Notes: generated by a model from the letters alone, not told the origin. A stretch of DNA of 64,000 bases from an uncultured Idiomarina sp. (GCA_946885915.1 CAMPHF010000009.1:1-64000); one strand, 5' to 3'; positions 9,977-18,965 are shown, counted from the stretch's first letter. Numbers and translations are program-made.

Positions 9977-9985
9977 ATTGTAACA
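9977..9985 (-). promoter_or_regulatory. Candidate spc operon promoter (extended -10)
   Basis: On the minus strand the motif is TGTTACAAT: an extended -10 (TGn) with a 5/6 hexamer, followed by the GC-rich discriminator TCGCCGCCC. As I recall it, the E. coli spc promoter likewise has a -10 directly followed by a CCGCG-type discriminator, the hallmark of growth-rate and ppGpp control. The -35 is poor, which an extended -10 can tolerate. The predicted rplN leader is about 200 nt. Confidence 0.5.
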
Positions 9986-10071
9986 GATAAAAATAGGTGA
10001 AGATAGTACGTTTTCGAAAAATCTGTGGGGATTGTCAATTTGCGGGAAGACGCCATCGAGAGGCGAGCAAA

Positions 10072-10100
10072 TTGAGGCGTGAGAGTATACTTATTTATAA
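10072..10100 (+). promoter_or_regulatory. Weak candidate mrp operon promoter
   Basis: TTGAGG, 17 bases, then TTATAA. Both hexamers deviate from consensus. I list it because no better pair lies between rplN and mrpA. If used, the leader would contain the palindromes at 10132-10167. Confidence 0.25.
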
Positions 10101-10131
10101 GACGAAAGAACAGCAAACCGTTAAAAATTAT

Positions 10132-10167
10132 CGGTAAATTACCGCTTTGGCGCGCTTTATAGCGGTA
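10132..10167 (+). promoter_or_regulatory. Composite inverted repeat upstream of mrpA
   Basis: CGGTAAATTACCG (10132-10144) is a 13-base palindrome. Its right arm is shared with a second perfect inverted repeat, TACCGCT (10140-10146) and AGCGGTA (10161-10167). The three GGTA/TACC half-sites within 36 bases look like a regulator binding array or alternative RNA hairpins ahead of the mrp operon. No regulator is assigned. Confidence 0.45.
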
Positions 10168-10240
10168 GCAATAGAAGCTGACAGGTGATAAATTCAATGG
10201 ATAAATTGCGCGACTGACGCGACAGCACTTAAGGAAGATT

Positions 10241-13030
10241 ATGAATCTGTTGCTTATTGTGTTTCTGCCGTTGTTCGGCGCCATCTTGCCGTTGCTCGTA
10301 AAGCAGCGCTCAAGGTTGGTCATTACACTTACCACGGCCGTTCCAGCACTTGTAGCTTTTGTACTGTTAATCTCCAGTGCAGACGCAACACTTAACGGTA
10401 CATTCGATCAGGTCATGATTCCGTGGTTACCCAGCCTTGGGCTAGACCTGGCATTTCGCCTTGATGGCCTAGCGCTGCTGTTTGCAGGTCTCATTCTGGG
10501 TATCGGCTTACTTATTATTCTTTACGCACACCATTATTTAAGTGCCACCGATGATGTTGGTCGATTCTTCTCCTGCTTGTTGTTATTCATGGCGGCGATG
10601 CTCGGTATCGCGACCGCCGATAACCTTATTCTACTATGGGTATTTTGGGAGCTAACCAGTGTTAGTTCGTTTTTACTAATTGGTTATTGGTTCCATCACA
10701 GCGCGGCCCGACGGGGCGCACGAATGGCATTAGCAACCACTGGTGCGGGCGGCTTGGCCCTACTGGCTGGGATTCTGATTATCGGTGATATTGCCGGTGG
10801 TTTTGACTATGCGACGATTTTTGCGGCCGCCGATGAAATTAAAGCAAGCCCCTTATATCTAGTAGCACTTGTGCTTGTGCTCCTAGGAGCATTTACCAAG
10901 TCAGCGCAGTTCCCATTCCAGTTCTGGTTGCCTCATGCGATGGCGGCTCCAACACCTGTGAGTGCCTACTTACACTCCGCGACCATGGTGAAGGCGGGTA
11001 TCTTTCTGATGGCTCGGCTGTTCCCAGTCTTAGGGGGCACCGAATATTGGTTCTATATCGTCACGCTCACTGGCTTAACCACCATGTTGGTGGGTGCTTA
11101 CTTCGCTATCATTAAAACTGACTTAAAAGGGCTACTCGCTTTCTCTACGATTAGTCACCTTGGTTTAATTACTATGTTGTTGGGTATCGGCAGCCCATTA
11201 GCGTTATTAGCGGCGCTCTTCCATATCTTGAATCACGCGACTTTTAAAGCTGGCTTGTTCATGATTGCGGGTATCGTTGATCATGAGACGGGTACTCGCG
11301 ACATTCGTAAACTTGGTGGTTTACGTAAATTCATGCCGATGACCTATGTGCTTGCACTCATTACCGCAGCAAGTATGGCCGGCATTCCGCTGTTCAACGG
11401 CTTTTTGTCTAAGGAAATGTGGTTTGCCGAAACGGTAGAGCAACATCTCTTTGGCGGTATGTCTTGGTTAGTGCCAGTACTTGCCACCCTTGGTGCCATG
11501 CTGTCGGTGGCCTACTCTATTCGGTTTGTCCACGGCGTGTTTATTACCGCGCCCAGTAAGCCGTTAGAACACCCACCGCACGAACCCCCGCTGATGATGC
11601 GAGCGCCGGTTATTTTGCTAGCAGCTTTATGTATTCTGGTTGGCTTATTCCCGATGACCTTTACCAGCAGCCTACTCACACCAGCGGTCGCTGCGGTTGC
11701 CGCCACTTCGGTCGAGGTATATATCTCAATCTGGCACGGCATCAACATTCCACTCCTGATGAGTGTCATGGCGCTCGTTGGTGGTGCTTTGGTGTACTTA
11801 AGTCGCCAAGAAATTTTCCAATTTAACCGCCAATTCGACCCGCGTGATGCCAAAGTGGTGTTTAGCCAGACAGTGGCGAACGTTTCCGAGTTTTGTGACC
11901 GGCTTATCAATCGACTGGAAACCGGCTCACTCCAGCGGTATATGGCTGCCTTGTTAGTTTTCGTCCTCATTTTGATTGTGCCTGAGCTCGCTCAAGTTCA
12001 GCAGCTCCAAGGCTCTCGTCCTATGTTGCCGATTGATACGGTGTCCATGGTCGGTGCCATCATTATCATTCTCGCGGCACTTGGGACTGCGGTACTGCAT
12101 CGCCAGCGCCTAACGGCATTGATGATGTTATCAGTCGTCGGTCTTATGGTATCGCTGGCGTTCGTTCAGTTCTCAGCACCTGATTTGGCGATGACCCAAC
12201 TCGTGGTTGAAGTGGTCAGCATTATCTTGATGATCTTGGCGCTGTTTTTCATGCCACAGAAAATTGTGCGTGCCTCAAGTGGGCGTCGAGTTGCGCGTGA
12301 TGTGCTCTTGGCGGGCTTCATCGGCGGCATCATCGGCACCTTAAATTACGCGCTGCTGACGCGGCCAATCACCACTATTTCGGATTATTTTGTTGCCAAT
12401 TCAATTCCAGGTGGCGGCGGTTCCAACATCGTCAACGTCATTCTGGTCGATTTTCGTGGCTTCGACACCCTAGGCGAGATCACCGTACTGGCTATTGCCG
12501 CGGCGGGGATTCACAAATTACTGAATAATCTACGCCCCTTCATGCCATCGAGCGATGTCGATGGGCGTCCATGGCACAGTATCAAACACCCAGTCATGCT
12601 CACCGTAGTCTCACAGTTTATGCTTCCACTTGCATTGATGGTGTCTGCCTATATTTTCTTGCGTGGCCACAACCTGCCCGGCGGTGGTTTTATCGCCGGT
12701 TTGATCACGGCATCAGCAATGATCTTGCAATACGTCGCGAATGGGGTCGATTGGGTGAAACATCGCTATGATACCAATCACCAAACCATTGCCTCTATCG
12801 GCGTTGGTATTGCGGCTTTAACGGGCTTAGGTAGTTGGCTGTTCGAACGGCCATTCTTAACCTCTTGGTTTACCTATTTAGATTGGCCAATTGTGGGTAA
12901 ATTTGAGATTGCCACTGCCATTCTTTTCGATCTTGGTGTGTACCTCACAGTTATCGGTGCAACCCTCATGATCCTCGCGAACTTTGGCCAAATGACGACG
13001 CGTCACCGTCCGACGCAGGCAGGGAATTAG
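10241..13030 (+). CDS. mrpA: Mrp Na+/H+ antiporter, fused MrpA-MrpB subunit
   Basis: Largest subunit of the seven-polypeptide Mrp/Mnh cation/proton antiporter of the inner membrane, related to NuoL of complex I. It supports sodium and pH homeostasis. The 929 residues comprise a NuoL-like proton-channel module ([50 protein letters not shown]), a MbhE-like middle region, and a C-terminal MrpB domain from about residue 775 ([20 protein letters not shown]). The A-B fusion and the absence of a free mrpB mark a group-2 operon. The ATG has AAGGAAG 5 bases upstream. The symbol mnhA is a synonym. Confidence 0.95.
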   Translation: MNLLLIVFLPLFGAILPLLVKQRSRLVITLTTAVPALVAFVLLISSADATLNGTFDQVMIPWLPSLGLDLAFRLDGLALLFAGLILGIGLLIILYAHHYLSATDDVGRFFSCLLLFMAAMLGIATADNLILLWVFWELTSVSSFLLIGYWFHHSAARRGARMALATTGAGGLALLAGILIIGDIAGGFDYATIFAAADEIKASPLYLVALVLVLLGAFTKSAQFPFQFWLPHAMAAPTPVSAYLHSATMVKAGIFLMARLFPVLGGTEYWFYIVTLTGLTTMLVGAYFAIIKTDLKGLLAFSTISHLGLITMLLGIGSPLALLAALFHILNHATFKAGLFMIAGIVDHETGTRDIRKLGGLRKFMPMTYVLALITAASMAGIPLFNGFLSKEMWFAETVEQHLFGGMSWLVPVLATLGAMLSVAYSIRFVHGVFITAPSKPLEHPPHEPPLMMRAPVILLAALCILVGLFPMTFTSSLLTPAVAAVAATSVEVYISIWHGINIPLLMSVMALVGGALVYLSRQEIFQFNRQFDPRDAKVVFSQTVANVSEFCDRLINRLETGSLQRYMAALLVFVLILIVPELAQVQQLQGSRPMLPIDTVSMVGAIIIILAALGTAVLHRQRLTALMMLSVVGLMVSLAFVQFSAPDLAMTQLVVEVVSIILMILALFFMPQKIVRASSGRRVARDVLLAGFIGGIIGTLNYALLTRPITTISDYFVANSIPGGGGSNIVNVILVDFRGFDTLGEITVLAIAAAGIHKLLNNLRPFMPSSDVDGRPWHSIKHPVMLTVVSQFMLPLALMVSAYIFLRGHNLPGGGFIAGLITASAMILQYVANGVDWVKHRYDTNHQTIASIGVGIAALTGLGSWLFERPFLTSWFTYLDWPIVGKFEIATAILFDLGVYLTVIGATLMILANFGQMTTRHRPTQAGN

Positions 13031-13031
13031 T

Positions 13032-13376
13032 ATGGAAGCGTTATTTGCAATAACCGTAGGGGTGCTGACCGCCTGTAGTGTGTTTCTTATTTTACGGGGG
13101 CGGTCATTCTCTATTGTGGTGGGTTTGACCATGCTCTCCTACGCGGTGAACTTATTTTTGTTCTCAAGTGGTCGACTCGTTATCGGTGGCGTTCCTATAG
13201 CTGGAACTGATGCGGCGGTGACTGATCCTCTTCCACAAGCACTGGTCCTTACCGCGATTGTGATTGGCTTTGCGATGACTGCTTACTCAATCATCTTGGC
13301 GGTTAGAACCCGTGGCGAAATAGGCTCAGATGAAGTGAATGACCTAGATCATTCTAACCAAGAGGGACAACGCTGA
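13032..13376 (+). CDS. mrpC: Mrp antiporter subunit C
   Basis: NuoK-like small membrane subunit, 114 residues with three predicted helices. The family segment DPLPQALVLTAIVIGFAMTA (about 67-86) is clear. It starts 1 base after the mrpA stop, and its TGA overlaps the mrpD ATG (TGATG), so translation is coupled. The hydrophilic C-terminal tail is usual for MrpC. Confidence 0.95.
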   Translation: MEALFAITVGVLTACSVFLILRGRSFSIVVGLTMLSYAVNLFLFSSGRLVIGGVPIAGTDAAVTDPLPQALVLTAIVIGFAMTAYSIILAVRTRGEIGSDEVNDLDHSNQEGQR

Positions 13377-14887
13377 TGTGGCAAGCACACCTGACTATTG
13401 TGCCAATCTTGATCCCCTTGTTTGCAGCCTTACTGCAGTTACTCCCATGGGGCAACAATCCGCAGCCGAAACGTCGTCTGATCGGCGTCATCGCGACTAT
13501 CGCGGCTATAGTCGTGAGCGTTTTGCTGTTAATACAGATTCTTCAGCATGGCATGCAAACTTATGCCCTCGGCGATTGGCAGGCGCCCTATGGCATCGTC
13601 TTAGCTGCCGACCAACTATCCATAGCGATGGTATTACTGACGAATATTCTGGCATTACCAGTCCTGATCTACGCCTGTTATGGCCAGGATAACCTCGGCT
13701 CCCATTTTCAGGCCCTATTCCAGTTCCAACTTATGGGTATTAATGGCGCGTTCCTCACTGGTGACATCTTTAACCTGTTTGTGTTTTTTGAGGTACTGCT
13801 CATTTCCTCCTATGCTCTGCTGATGCACGGCGGGGGGAAATTAAAGCTACGCGCTACCCTACACTACGTATTATTAAACCTTGCTGGCTCCGCCCTATTT
13901 CTATTCGCCCTTGGCGTAATTTACGGCACGCTGGGCACCCTCAATATGGCCGATATGGCAGTAAAAATAACTAGCCTTACCGGTGATGAGGCCTATCTCG
14001 CTCGCGCTGGCGGCTTACTATTGTTGGTCGTGTTTGCACTTAAAGCCGCATTATTACCGCTCTATTTTTGGCTACCCCAAGCCTATGCCAATACCACGGG
14101 TCCGGTTGCGGCACTTTTTGCGATCATGACCAAAGTGGGGGTATATGCCATTTTGCGCGTATTTACCTTGGTGTACGGCGAGCAAGCTGGGGCTGCAAGT
14201 TTACTTGGTTATGACTGGCTCTGGTGGCTTGGTCTGGCAACGCTCGCGCTTGGTGCCGTCGGTGCCTTGGGTGCCAAAGACTTACGCATGTTAGTGGCGT
14301 ACCTCGTTGTGATCTCGATCGGTACTATGCTGACCACAATTAGTATCGGCAACGAGCGTTCAATAGCGGCCGTGATGTACTATATGTTCCACTCAACATT
14401 GATCACCGGTGCCTTGTTCTTACTGGTCGATACCATGGCCGCCCAACGCGGCAAAACCGCATCTCGTATTGTGCAAGGGCGAAAGTTAGCCCAGCATAGC
14501 CTATTAGCCTTCATGTTCTTTGCTGCAGCGATTGCCGCCATAGGCATGCCACCATTGTCAGGCTTTGTCGGCAAGCTTCACATTCTCGAGGCCGCGCGAG
14601 TCGGACAACAATCTAGCTTGCTGTGGCCAGTGGTGTTATTTGCGACGCTCATTGTCATGGTGAGTATGGCTCGCGCAGGTAGCCGGATGTTTTGGCATAC
14701 CCTAGACGGCAAACCTGGCGACGTTAAAAGCCCCACCGGTCAACTTATTGCCATCGGTATTTTACTCGGTTGTAGCGTAGCACTGACGGTCTTTGCGCAA
14801 CCAGTGTCGCAATTCGCGGCGGCGATTGCTGCCGACTTGTATGCGCCGGATCGGTATATTGAAGTTATGTTGGGAGGGGTTCGCTAA
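13376..14887 (+). CDS. mrpD: Mrp antiporter subunit D
   Basis: NuoM/NuoN-like proton-channel subunit, 503 residues, about 14 predicted helices. Diagnostic parts are FNLFVFFEVLLISSYALL, the TM7 lysine region LKAALLPLYFWLPQAYANTT and the following KVGVYAILRVFTLV. MrpD pairs with MrpA in the antiport module. It overlaps mrpC by one base at the start and mrpE by one base at the end (TAATG). Confidence 0.96.
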   Translation: MWQAHLTIVPILIPLFAALLQLLPWGNNPQPKRRLIGVIATIAAIVVSVLLLIQILQHGMQTYALGDWQAPYGIVLAADQLSIAMVLLTNILALPVLIYACYGQDNLGSHFQALFQFQLMGINGAFLTGDIFNLFVFFEVLLISSYALLMHGGGKLKLRATLHYVLLNLAGSALFLFALGVIYGTLGTLNMADMAVKITSLTGDEAYLARAGGLLLLVVFALKAALLPLYFWLPQAYANTTGPVAALFAIMTKVGVYAILRVFTLVYGEQAGAASLLGYDWLWWLGLATLALGAVGALGAKDLRMLVAYLVVISIGTMLTTISIGNERSIAAVMYYMFHSTLITGALFLLVDTMAAQRGKTASRIVQGRKLAQHSLLAFMFFAAAIAAIGMPPLSGFVGKLHILEAARVGQQSSLLWPVVLFATLIVMVSMARAGSRMFWHTLDGKPGDVKSPTGQLIAIGILLGCSVALTVFAQPVSQFAAAIAADLYAPDRYIEVMLGGVR

Positions 14888-15378
14888 TGTTTAAGAAACT
14901 ATTCCCTTCACCTTGGCTAGCGCTCATTTTATTTGTTGTTTGGCTATTACTACAAAATAAGCTAAGCGCGGGTGTGGTCGTGCTAGGTATTATCTTAGCC
15001 TCGCTTATCAGTGGCTTTTGTCATCGAGGGTTAGACCACGGTCGGCGGGTGCACAGACCGCTGCAAGCGCTACAGTATTTCTTTATGCTGTTATACGACA
15101 TTTTGGTTGCGAACGTAAAAATTGCCATCCTTATTCTGAGCTATAAACGCCGGCTTAAACCGGCACTCATTGAGTTCCCACTTGATCTCGAGGGGGCGCT
15201 GCCGATTACTATTCTTGCGAGTACTATCAGTCTAACCCCGGGCACAATTTCGGCTGAAATTAACAAAGAACGTAATCGTTTGTTGATCCACGCCCTAAAT
15301 GTTGAAGATCCGGATGCCATGATCTTGGAGATTAAAGAGCGCTATGAGCGACGCTTAAAGGAGATTTTCGCATGCTAG
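14887..15378 (+). CDS. mrpE: Mrp antiporter subunit E
   Basis: 163 residues with two or three N-terminal helices and a cytoplasmic C-terminal domain. The hallmark LASTISLTPGTISAEIN (about 114-130) is intact. MrpE has no complex I homologue and helps to assemble or stabilise the Mrp complex. It overlaps mrpD by one base and mrpF by seven bases. Confidence 0.94.
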   Translation: MFKKLFPSPWLALILFVVWLLLQNKLSAGVVVLGIILASLISGFCHRGLDHGRRVHRPLQALQYFFMLLYDILVANVKIAILILSYKRRLKPALIEFPLDLEGALPITILASTISLTPGTISAEINKERNRLLIHALNVEDPDAMILEIKERYERRLKEIFAC

Positions 15379-15641
15379 AGTTCTCGCTTAAATTCGCTTT
15401 TGTGTTATTTAGCTTGGCGTTGCTAATGAATGTGTGGCGACTGGTGAAAGGACCGAGTAATCCCGACCGGATCTTAGCGCTAGACACGATTTATATTAAC
15501 TCACTCGCACTCTTGGTGTTGTTAGGGATTTGGCAGAATACGGCATATTACTTTGAAGCCGCTTTACTTATTGCCATGCTGGGGTTTATTGGAACCGTCG
15601 TTGCCGCGAAGTTTTTGCTTCGCGGAGACATCATCGAATAG
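15372..15641 (+). CDS. mrpF: Mrp antiporter subunit F
   Basis: 89-residue membrane protein with three helices. KGPSNPDRILALDTIYINSL (about 26-45) is the typical MrpF loop and contains the conserved Asp. It is required for antiport in characterised systems. It is embedded in the operon with overlapping reading frames on the mrpE side and a 9-base gap to mrpG. Confidence 0.94.
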   Translation: MLEFSLKFAFVLFSLALLMNVWRLVKGPSNPDRILALDTIYINSLALLVLLGIWQNTAYYFEAALLIAMLGFIGTVVAAKFLLRGDIIE

Positions 15642-15650
15642 GAGATTGGC

Positions 15651-16025
15651 ATGCTTACGACTGTTCCCGTTTGGGCAGAGTGGTTAATCAGTTGTTTTCT
15701 TATTATTGGTGCCTTGTTTGCTGTCATCGGCTCATTTGGCCTAGCGCGGTTACCCGACTTTATGACGCGTCTGCATGCACCAACAAAGAACACAACTTTA
15801 GGGGTTGGCGGAACCATTCTAGCGTCGATCATTTATTTCTCTGTGCAAAGTAGTATTTCATTGCACGAGCTTCTGATTGCTATATTTCTATTCATTACCG
15901 CACCAATCAGTGCACATTTGCTCGCCAAAGCTGCACTTCACTTGGAGCTCAAAATGATCCGCTCTACCCGTGACTTAAGGGATCCAAAAGGCTCCTTTAA
16001 AGGTGACATCGTCGATCACGATTAA
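15651..16025 (+). CDS. mrpG: Mrp antiporter subunit G
   Basis: 124 residues, three helices, with the family core GSFGLARLPDFMTRLHAPTK (about 26-45) followed by NTTLGVGG. It is the last gene of the mrp operon. Its TAA is immediately followed by the stop codon of the convergent gene at 16026. No intrinsic terminator lies between them, so the two transcripts probably overlap. Confidence 0.94.
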   Translation: MLTTVPVWAEWLISCFLIIGALFAVIGSFGLARLPDFMTRLHAPTKNTTLGVGGTILASIIYFSVQSSISLHELLIAIFLFITAPISAHLLAKAALHLELKMIRSTRDLRDPKGSFKGDIVDHD

Positions 16026-16568
16026 TTAGGGAATGGTGTGTTCGCGACGCTGCAGCACGCCATGTCCTGAAATTAACACCCAGCACACCTCAAGCACGAC
16101 GACAGGCCAATTCTGCTCCAGCCATAATGCTGGGATAATAAAACCAGCAGATAGCATATTAAGCACATGGTATTGACGCGGTGTGACCCGTTGCGACAAG
16201 AATAGATAGTAGGCGAAACAAAAGTTAATCGCTGAAAACCATCCCACAATCACTAGCAATGAAGTAACGCTGCTGACGCCCACCATCAGCGCTAACACGA
16301 AACATGTTAATAATGCGCCCATGTAGTAGCGAAATGGTATGGGTAACTGACCAGGCAGACGTGTAAACACCAAAATAGCGAGGCTTGCGACCAACCAAAA
16401 GCCATTAACCAGTACCGCTTGCCATGATTCAAGTAGTAACGAGGTATAGGTTAAAATACCGGCCGCCACCGCATTAATACTGACGTAAACCCGTTCTTTG
16501 TAGGCGCGATAGAAGGTTAAATAGGCATAGGCCAATAAATACAAAAATGTGCCAAAAAATCCAATCAT
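16026..16568 (-). CDS. Membrane protein with two CBU_0592-like units, function unknown
   Basis: 180 residues, mostly hydrophobic with six or more predicted helices. The two halves resemble each other: residues about 3-65 (FLYLLAYAYLTFYRAYKERV ... LLLESWQAVLVNGFWLVASL) and about 107-172 (FCFAYYLFLSQRVTPRQYHV ... LWLEQNWPVVVLEVCWVLIS). The pattern N-x-x-(A/S)-A/G, LE-x-W-x2-V and a late W resembles the small CBU_0592-like membrane family, here duplicated in one chain. The start overlaps the upstream gene by 4 bases (ATGA), so it is translationally coupled. It is the last gene of a three-gene cassette converging on mrp. No function is assigned. Confidence 0.8.
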   Translation of the reverse strand: MIGFFGTFLYLLAYAYLTFYRAYKERVYVSINAVAAGILTYTSLLLESWQAVLVNGFWLVASLAILVFTRLPGQLPIPFRYYMGALLTCFVLALMVGVSSVTSLLVIVGWFSAINFCFAYYLFLSQRVTPRQYHVLNMLSAGFIIPALWLEQNWPVVVLEVCWVLISGHGVLQRREHTIP

Positions 16569-17575
16569 CCCTGAATCCTAATATGTAAATTTTTTACCTT
16601 GACCACTTTCCCTTGGTGCGGTCCATCAAGTAGCCGAACCGTGGTTTGCTCGGTCATTGCCGCAAATATTTGCTCATTGGTGGTGCTACCTAACATGGTT
16701 GGCGACCAGTTTAGTACCACCGCTCGAGTACCTGGCACTAAGTAAATAATCGCAGCATCACCCGTCGTCTCACTGTTTAATTGCGCAGTAATAATCGGAT
16801 AGCCATCCGCCTCCGCGAGACTAATAATTCCGGCTGCCTTGCCAAAGATATTGGCATCAATAGCGGTATCAACCTCGGTCACGAGATCTTGTGCCACTTG
16901 CAAGCCACGATTAAATTGTGAAATAAAACTACGTCCAGCTACAGTTTTAGGCGCAATTAAGTGTACGCTGCTAAAGCTACTGTATTGCGGTAGCGCTTCA
17001 AGCCGATAATACTGATTCGGGAACTGCTTTAAGGTTAATACTTGCGCCACCTGTGATGACATCGGCGCATAATCGACCTCGCCGTCGAATAACGCCTGCA
17101 AGGCTTGCTGATCACTGGCAAAAACTCGTCGTTCACGAATGAGGTTATCGATCGTCTCACCATAACTATAACCACCAACGACGGCAGCAACGCCAGTAGC
17201 TAAATCTACCCCTTGAGGATACCGAACCCGGTCATAAAAAACCGAGTTTTCAATCTGATATACAGGGTCTGAAAATAGCACTTGGGGCGCCCGATTCGCT
17301 GTTTTGAAAAACGGAAATGCCGCGCTAATTTTGTCTTGTTCGGTAAACTTAAAGCTATGGTAATAATTCAACTGCTCCCACTGCGCTTGAATACCTACTT
17401 CGACCAGCGCCAAATCCACAATTTTTCTGACATCTTGCTGGGTGTGATCGAGCTCAATAAATGGCGCCCACTGATCGGTGTAAATCGATACTTGCCGATC
17501 GAAAGGCTCTCCAGCTGCGATTGGCGCAGCCGCAGTCAATAGCCATAAACACAGCCATTTATTTAAGTTTGACAT
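16565..17575 (-). CDS. Periplasmic solute-binding-like protein with a C-terminal SH3-like tail
   Basis: 336 residues. A signal peptide (MSNLNKWLCLWLLTAAAPIAAGEP) leads to a fold of the family 3 solute-binding type: VSIYTDQWAPFIELD at the start of the mature chain, then KISAAFPFFKTANRAPQVLF and LFDGEVDYAPMSSQVAQVL, which correspond to the usual ligand-pocket elements. After about residue 255 an extra domain ends VRLLDGPHQGKVVKVKNLHI, which looks like a small SH3-like barrel. No ABC permease or ATPase lies nearby, so it may be a sensor or partner of the flanking membrane proteins rather than a transporter subunit. It overlaps the upstream gene by 17 bases. Confidence 0.75.
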   Translation of the reverse strand: MSNLNKWLCLWLLTAAAPIAAGEPFDRQVSIYTDQWAPFIELDHTQQDVRKIVDLALVEVGIQAQWEQLNYYHSFKFTEQDKISAAFPFFKTANRAPQVLFSDPVYQIENSVFYDRVRYPQGVDLATGVAAVVGGYSYGETIDNLIRERRVFASDQQALQALFDGEVDYAPMSSQVAQVLTLKQFPNQYYRLEALPQYSSFSSVHLIAPKTVAGRSFISQFNRGLQVAQDLVTEVDTAIDANIFGKAAGIISLAEADGYPIITAQLNSETTGDAAIIYLVPGTRAVVLNWSPTMLGSTTNEQIFAAMTEQTTVRLLDGPHQGKVVKVKNLHIRIQG

Positions 17576-18821
17576 AACTATACAACCCTAATAAGCCGAG
17601 CACAGTGAATAGACCAGATAACATTAAGACATCGGTGTTGATCCACGCGATAAAACTCAATACCGCGGAATAACTAGAATCTAAATAGGATAGTGTCGGT
17701 CGAAGCACAAACTCGCGGCTATAGGCCGAAAGCGCGACCACTAACTCCAGAATAGTGAGAAAACCGATAAAAACTAAGATTAAGTCAGTGTAAATCGAAC
17801 TCCGATATTGTTGCTGGCGCTGCACGCTTTGAATCGCGTTCTGGCATAGGTCTTCTAAAGTATGGATAGACTCCGCTAGTTCAGCAAACTGCCAACCGCT
17901 CAGTATCGCTTCTACTCGTTGTCGTTTTGCTTGGGTAAAATATTTAATACTCTCGCGGTAATAAATATCGTTGGCGCGACTAAAGGTAGTTGCCGCTTTT
18001 AGTAAGCGCTCTGAAGCGCGCGTTTGCTGACGTAATTCTGCGCCTTGGGCTAGTGCGGCTTGCAACATTTCTATTGCACGTTGGCGAGCGGTATAGAAAT
18101 ATTGTGCCACCCGCATGGTATCTCGGAGTTGTGCTTGTTGGGTTAGATCTTCGCCAATAATGACATAGTTTAACCAGTGCATTGAAAACTGCCGCTCTTT
18201 ACGCATAAGCGCATCGACTTCATCAGCTTTGCCGGTATTTGCCAGCCAACCACGCAACATCGGTTCTGCTTCGGTTAAATCGGCAGGATTGATCAATAAG
18301 CAACGACTCGTCCAGTAGGTCAGCTCAGACAGTACTGATGGCGCGCCATCAAGCTGCTTGAGTAAATCACGAGAAATGCCGTGAAAAAACTTATAGGTGT
18401 GTGCATCCCAGCGCTGAACCGCACCGAACCATGCCAGTAAATCAGGTAACCAAGCCTCTATTGCGGCATGACTGCGAGCAATCGTATCTTGCTCGGTAAT
18501 TGCATCAGGCGCTATCTCAAACACCGTTTCAATAACCGCAACACCTCCCGGATAACAATGAAAGGTAAGGGTACAAGCTTGCTCGGCCAAATACTTCTCT
18601 ATAGTAAACAGCCGACACTCCACACTATCCTTGCTCAAATCGTCATAGCGTTTATGCGCTTGGGTGATCCCCAATGGCGTATACCCACCAATTTGTTCAG
18701 GTATATGCTGCGCCAGTTCATCAATAAACGCGCGATAATGAGTAGAGTATTCGTTAATATCGGGCCGCAACGATAGCGGATTACGAATCGGGGTGTAGGT
18801 TAAAACTTGATAGGTTGGCAA
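17559..18821 (-). CDS. Large soluble domain with two C-terminal membrane helices, function unknown
   Basis: About 420 residues. I prefer the TTG at 18821, which has GGAGGAGGG 4-5 bases upstream, over an upstream TTG at 18845 without a ribosome-binding site. The N-terminal part is mixed alpha/beta, the middle (about 215-345) is strongly helical and charged (coiled-coil-like), and the end has two helices (DLILVFIGFLTILELVVALS and LMLSGLFTVLGLLGLYSYVK). This resembles the plan of CorA-type channels, but I see no GMN motif at the end of the first helix and cannot claim homology. It is the first gene of the cassette and starts just behind the S10-operon terminator. Confidence 0.75.
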   Translation of the reverse strand: MPTYQVLTYTPIRNPLSLRPDINEYSTHYRAFIDELAQHIPEQIGGYTPLGITQAHKRYDDLSKDSVECRLFTIEKYLAEQACTLTFHCYPGGVAVIETVFEIAPDAITEQDTIARSHAAIEAWLPDLLAWFGAVQRWDAHTYKFFHGISRDLLKQLDGAPSVLSELTYWTSRCLLINPADLTEAEPMLRGWLANTGKADEVDALMRKERQFSMHWLNYVIIGEDLTQQAQLRDTMRVAQYFYTARQRAIEMLQAALAQGAELRQQTRASERLLKAATTFSRANDIYYRESIKYFTQAKRQRVEAILSGWQFAELAESIHTLEDLCQNAIQSVQRQQQYRSSIYTDLILVFIGFLTILELVVALSAYSREFVLRPTLSYLDSSYSAVLSFIAWINTDVLMLSGLFTVLGLLGLYSYVKLK

Positions 18822-18884
18822 GATTCCCTCCTCCGGCCAGTTCAACTAGACAACTGGTGCCATGCAAGGCCGTTATAGTGCCAT

Positions 18885-18920
18885 AAAAAAAGCGGCACCA
18901 CCAAAGTGGTACCGCTTTTT
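18885..18920 (-). terminator. Strong intrinsic terminator of the S10 operon
   Basis: On the minus strand GCGGTACCAC pairs with GTGGTGCCGC (10 bp, one G-U) around a TTTG loop, followed by seven T. An A run on the other side makes it two-way. It lies 45 bases after the rpsQ stop and shows that the S10 transcript ends here rather than reading into the spc genes. Confidence 0.93.
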
Positions 18921-18965
18921 ACATTGCTTTCCCGTTATTAACGACTGTTGCTAATCCAACAGCAA

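Larger units (their letters stand above)
9765..10240. other. Divergent control region between rplN (minus) and mrpA (plus)
   Basis: 476 bases without a convincing gene. It holds the extended -10 of the spc operon on the minus strand and, downstream of it, two short hairpins in the rplN leader (CCCTT/AAGGG near 9955-9970 and ATTATC/GATAAT near 9926-9945). Nearer mrpA there are overlapping GGTA/TACC inverted repeats (10132-10167). A minus-strand open frame that crosses this region has no family character and I treat it as spurious. Confidence 0.6.

Noticed and set aside
9931..10335. 134-residue minus-strand open frame across the rplN-mrpA gap
   Set aside because: It overlaps the mrpA start antisense, covers the promoter region, has no ribosome-binding site of note and no family character.
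17559..18821. CorA-type magnesium channel
   Set aside because: Topology is similar, but the GMN motif that defines the family is absent and the soluble domain does not match by eye.
9765..18885. Genomic island with integrase or flanking direct repeats
   Set aside because: No integrase, transposase, tRNA end or matching repeats at the two edges were found by eye; the block has ordinary housekeeping-type content.
18945..18964. CTGTTG/CAACAG hairpin right after the rpsQ stop as terminator
   Set aside because: Short stem without U run; the strong terminator 30 bases further is sufficient.
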